Positions 61,835 to 64,000 of a stretch of DNA of 64,000 nucleotides are shown here, piece by piece; the stretch's first letter is position 1, and each line of letters opens with the position of its first letter. Source of the stretch: JAJPKK01 sp963781195 (GTDB taxonomy: Bacteria; Pseudomonadota; Alphaproteobacteria; Rhizobiales; Xanthobacteraceae); NCBI GenBank assembly GCA_963781195.1, contig CAWAEZ010000001.1, positions 95,597 to 159,596 of the forward strand. Reading direction: 5' to 3'. Both the position numbers and the translations under genes were made by a program. A model generated the notes under the pieces. That model worked only from the letters and a program-made list of their open reading frames with translations. It made no database searches and was not told the origin of the DNA.

Positions 61835-62641
61835 ATGATCCTGGATCTCATCAAGGCGGCCTTCCTCGGCATCGTGGAAGGACTTACCGAGTACATCCCG
61901 GTGTCGTCGACCGGCCATCTGCTTCTGCTCGAGCATTTCTTCGGTTTCAGCGACGAGGAGTTCGGCAACACCTTTGCGGTCCTGATCCAGCTGGGCGCGA
62001 TTCTCGCGCTGCTGTCGATCTATTTCGTCAAGCTGTGGTCGATCGCGCTCGGAATGTTCTCCGACCCCAAAGCGCGGCGCTTCGTGATCGGCGTCCTGGT
62101 CGCGTTCCTGCCGGCAGCGATCATCGGCGCGGCCGCCCACAACTTCATCAAGACCGTGCTGTTCAATCCGTGGATCGTCTGCATCAGCTTGATCGTCGGC
62201 GCCGGCGTGCTGTTCGTCGTGGACCGGCTCGCGCTCAAGCCGCGCTACCACGACGCCATGACCTTCTCGCTGCCGACCTATCTCGGCATCGGCATCTGCC
62301 AGTGCTTTGCGATGATCCCGGGGGTGTCGCGGTCCGGCGCGACCATCGTGTCGGCGATGCTGCTCGGCGCCGACCGGCGATCCGCCGCGGAGTTCTCGTT
62401 CTACCTCGCCATGCCCACCATGGTCGGCGCGTTCGCCTACGATCTCTACAAGAGCGGGGCGCATCTGAGCTCCAGCAACGTCGTCGTGATCGCGGTCGGC
62501 TTCGTGATGTCCTTCATCTGCGGCTGGTTCGTGGTGAAGACGTTCCTCGGGTATGTCTCGAGCCACGGCTTCTCGCTGTTCGCCTGGTGGCGCCTGATCG
62601 TCGGCACGCTCGGCCTCATCGGCCTCGTGCTGTGGAAATGA
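61835..62641 (+). CDS. uppP: Undecaprenyl-diphosphatase
   Basis: 268 residues with eight membrane helices. Family motifs are EGLTEYIPVSSTGHLLLLE near residue 17 and PGVSRSGATIVSAMLLG near residue 162, which form the catalytic site. It dephosphorylates undecaprenyl diphosphate on the periplasmic side for recycling the lipid carrier of cell-wall synthesis and gives bacitracin resistance. The start at 61835 has GGAGG only 4 bases upstream; an ATG at 61718 in the same frame lacks family support. Single gene, plus strand. Confidence 0.95.
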   Translation: MILDLIKAAFLGIVEGLTEYIPVSSTGHLLLLEHFFGFSDEEFGNTFAVLIQLGAILALLSIYFVKLWSIALGMFSDPKARRFVIGVLVAFLPAAIIGAAAHNFIKTVLFNPWIVCISLIVGAGVLFVVDRLALKPRYHDAMTFSLPTYLGIGICQCFAMIPGVSRSGATIVSAMLLGADRRSAAEFSFYLAMPTMVGAFAYDLYKSGAHLSSSNVVVIAVGFVMSFICGWFVVKTFLGYVSSHGFSLFAWWRLIVGTLGLIGLVLWK

Positions 62642-62699
62642 GGGGGCGCGCCGGCGCTGCTGTCCGCGGTGCCGGCCGCGCCTGCCGCGGCGCTGAGCG

Positions 62700-63672
62700 C
62701 TACGCGACCCGACCGTGGAACTGGCCGGTTTTGCGGAACCGCCACAGATAGGACGGCACGATCGCCTCGAGCGACCGCGGCACGATGCCGAGCCCTTCGA
62801 GGGTGCGGCCCTCGGCCTTGGCGGCGTCCGACACCACATTGTCGGATCGCAGCAGCTCGACCTGGTCCCGGGTCAGCAGCGGGTTCGGCAACAGCTCCAG
62901 GAAGAATGCCTTAAAGCGGGCCGCCCAGAACGGGATCGGCACCAGCAGGCGATGCCGGCCGATCGTCGCGAGGACGTATTCCATCAGCGCTTTGAAGGTC
63001 AGCACCTCGGGTCCGCCGAGTTCGTAGACCGTGCCCGGCCGGGTGTCGCCGGCAACGGCCTTGGCGACCGCCTCGGCGACATCGCCGGCAAATACCGGCT
63101 GGAACCGGGTCGCGCCGCCGCCCACCAGCGGCAGCGCCGGCGACATCCGTGCCATGGCGGCGAAACGGTTGAAGAAGTCGTCGTTGGGCCCGAACAGCAC
63201 CGAGGGGCGGAAGATCGTCGCGTCCGGCGTGGCAGCCAGGACGAGGCGCTCGCCCTCGGCCTTGGCGCGGGCATAGGCGGAGGTCGATTCCGGGTCGGCG
63301 CCGAGGGCCGAGACGTGGATCATGCGGGCATTTTCCGCCGCCGCCGCGAGCGCCACCGATTCGGCGCCCGAAGTCTGCACGGCATCGAAGCTCTGGCGGC
63401 CGGATCTCGAACAGGATGCCGACCAGGTTGATGACGACGTCGCTGCCGCGCACCGCGGCCGCGACCGAGGCCCGGTTGCGCACATTCGCCTGCACCGCAT
63501 GGATCTGGCCGACCCGGCCCAAGGGCTGCAGATGGCCGGCGAGATCGGGGCGGCGCACCGCGACGCGGATGCGGTAGTCGCGCTTGGCGAGCGCTCGCAC
63601 CACGTGGCGGCCGAGGAAACCCGAGCCGCCGAAGATCGTGATCAGGGTGTCGGCATCAGCTTGCGCGGTCAT
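62700..63672 (-). pseudogene. NDUFA9-like complex I-associated NAD(P)-binding protein, frameshifted
   Basis: From ATG 63672 the frame reads MTAQADADTLITIFGGSGFL then GRHVVRALAKRDYRIRVAVR and GSDVVINLVGILFEI; near 63403 homology moves one frame to GRQSFDAVQTSGAESVALAA and continues intact (HVSALGADPESTSAYARAKA, FRPSVLFGPNDDFFNRFA, PGTVYELGGPEVLTFKALME) to 62700. The length, 3n+1, fits one extra base in GAGATCCGGCCG, where family members keep a GRQ reading. Intact members are atypical SDRs linked to NADH-quinone oxidoreductase and sometimes to ubiquinone synthesis. The rest of the gene is well kept, so a sequence error is as likely as decay. Confidence 0.87.
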
Positions 63673-63879
63673 CGGCTGCCTTTCGGTCGGGCGTTCCGGG
63701 CGGCGAGACGGGCGGCCCCGGATCACGCGGGCTCCGGCGGGCGCACTGCGGTGCCCGGCGCGGCATACCGGATCGGCTCGTTGCTGTACAGGGCTACGAA
63801 AGTCCGCGGGATCGGTGCCCGTGCGCCGATCACGAGCGCGGCCCGCGAGGAACCGGTGCCGCATCTCTGCGACACCTTG

Positions 63880-63908
63880 TTGACAAGGGGAAAGGCTGAC
63901 CCTTATGT
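63880..63908 (+). promoter_or_regulatory. Promoter of tRNA-Leu
   Basis: TTGACA (63880-63885), 17 bases, TTATGT (63903-63908) form a strong promoter ending 9 bases before the tRNA, a typical stable-RNA layout. Confidence 0.85.
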
Positions 63909-63917
63909 CTCCGCCAT

Positions 63918-64000
63918 GCCCAGGTGGCGGAATTGGTAGACGCGCTGGTTTCAGGTACCAGTGGCGCAAGTCGTGGAGGTTCGAGTCCTCTCCTGGGCAC
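63918..64000 (+). tRNA. tRNA-Leu (CAG), cut by the window end
   Basis: The acceptor arm GCCCAGG/CCTGGGC, the type II variable arm (TGGCGCAAGTCGT) and the anticodon loop TTCAGGT with CAG define a leucine tRNA reading CUG. The window ends on the first C of the CCA tail, so the tRNA body is complete. Preceded by a consensus promoter. Confidence 0.95.

Overview
The window looks like chromosome of a high-GC alphaproteobacterium of the order Hyphomicrobiales (Rhizobiales), probably near Bradyrhizobium, Rhodoplanes or Pseudolabrys. Evidence: the block pckA - HugZ-like - chvI - chvG - short hprK - EIIA(Man) - HPr - ahcY; an amino acid:[carrier protein] ligase cluster first described in Bradyrhizobium; Bug-family binding proteins; an initiator tRNA whose anticodon stem carries A-U/G-C/G-C instead of three G-C pairs; and REP-like palindromes of types common in this group. 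The species cannot be named from the sequence alone. I see no prophage, insertion sequence, CRISPR array or rRNA.

Layout. 1-8.9 kb: two paralogous exported proteins of unknown function (the first cut by the window edge), a cupin, an EmrAB-type efflux operon with a divergent TetR regulator and two operator copies, a small cytochrome c, and a 775-residue exported haem-motif/propeller protein. 9-17.5 kb: a frameshifted amidohydrolase, a polar-solute binding protein, a GMC oxidoreductase, a CPA1 antiporter, small membrane/stress genes and a PHA-system protein. 17.7-25.1 kb: crcB, a lipocalin-like protein, a lactonase, the tricarballylate genes tcuC-tcuA-tcuB, and a CHAD protein. 25.2-33 kb: initiator tRNA with terminator, DUF763, YihY, an intact ParDE pair, a decayed HigBA-like pair, a gluconate-dehydrogenase-like operon, a FUSC exporter. 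33-46 kb: Tat-type esterase, TorF-like porin, persulfide dioxygenase-rhodanese fusion, an ABC permease/ATPase pair without a binding protein, a carrier protein divergent from an acyl-CoA dehydrogenase and an amino acid:carrier ligase, a Bug protein, and an M32 carboxypeptidase. 46-64 kb: ATP-grasp plus FAD oxidoreductase, ahcY, the PTS(Ntr-like)/ChvGI regulatory block, pckA, a second Bug protein, an SDR-queG-gst operon, uppP, an NDUFA9-like gene and tRNA-Leu(CAG) at the edge.

Two patterns cut across the whole window. First, at least eight genes have 13-17 bp tandem repeats at or just upstream of their start codon; in two exported proteins the repeats are translated and lengthen the positively charged n-region of the signal peptide in exact 5-residue steps. 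Second, six genes carry single-base frameshifts with clear homology on both sides, which points either to a draft-quality assembly or to recent gene decay.

The least explained coding material is the periplasmic module at 4963-8863 (paralogous exported protein, cytochrome c, haem/propeller protein), the carrier-protein/amino-acid-ligase cluster at 40188-43041 with a perfect 16-bp palindrome in its divergent promoter region, and the translationally coupled FAD oxidoreductase/ATP-grasp pair at 46231-48756.
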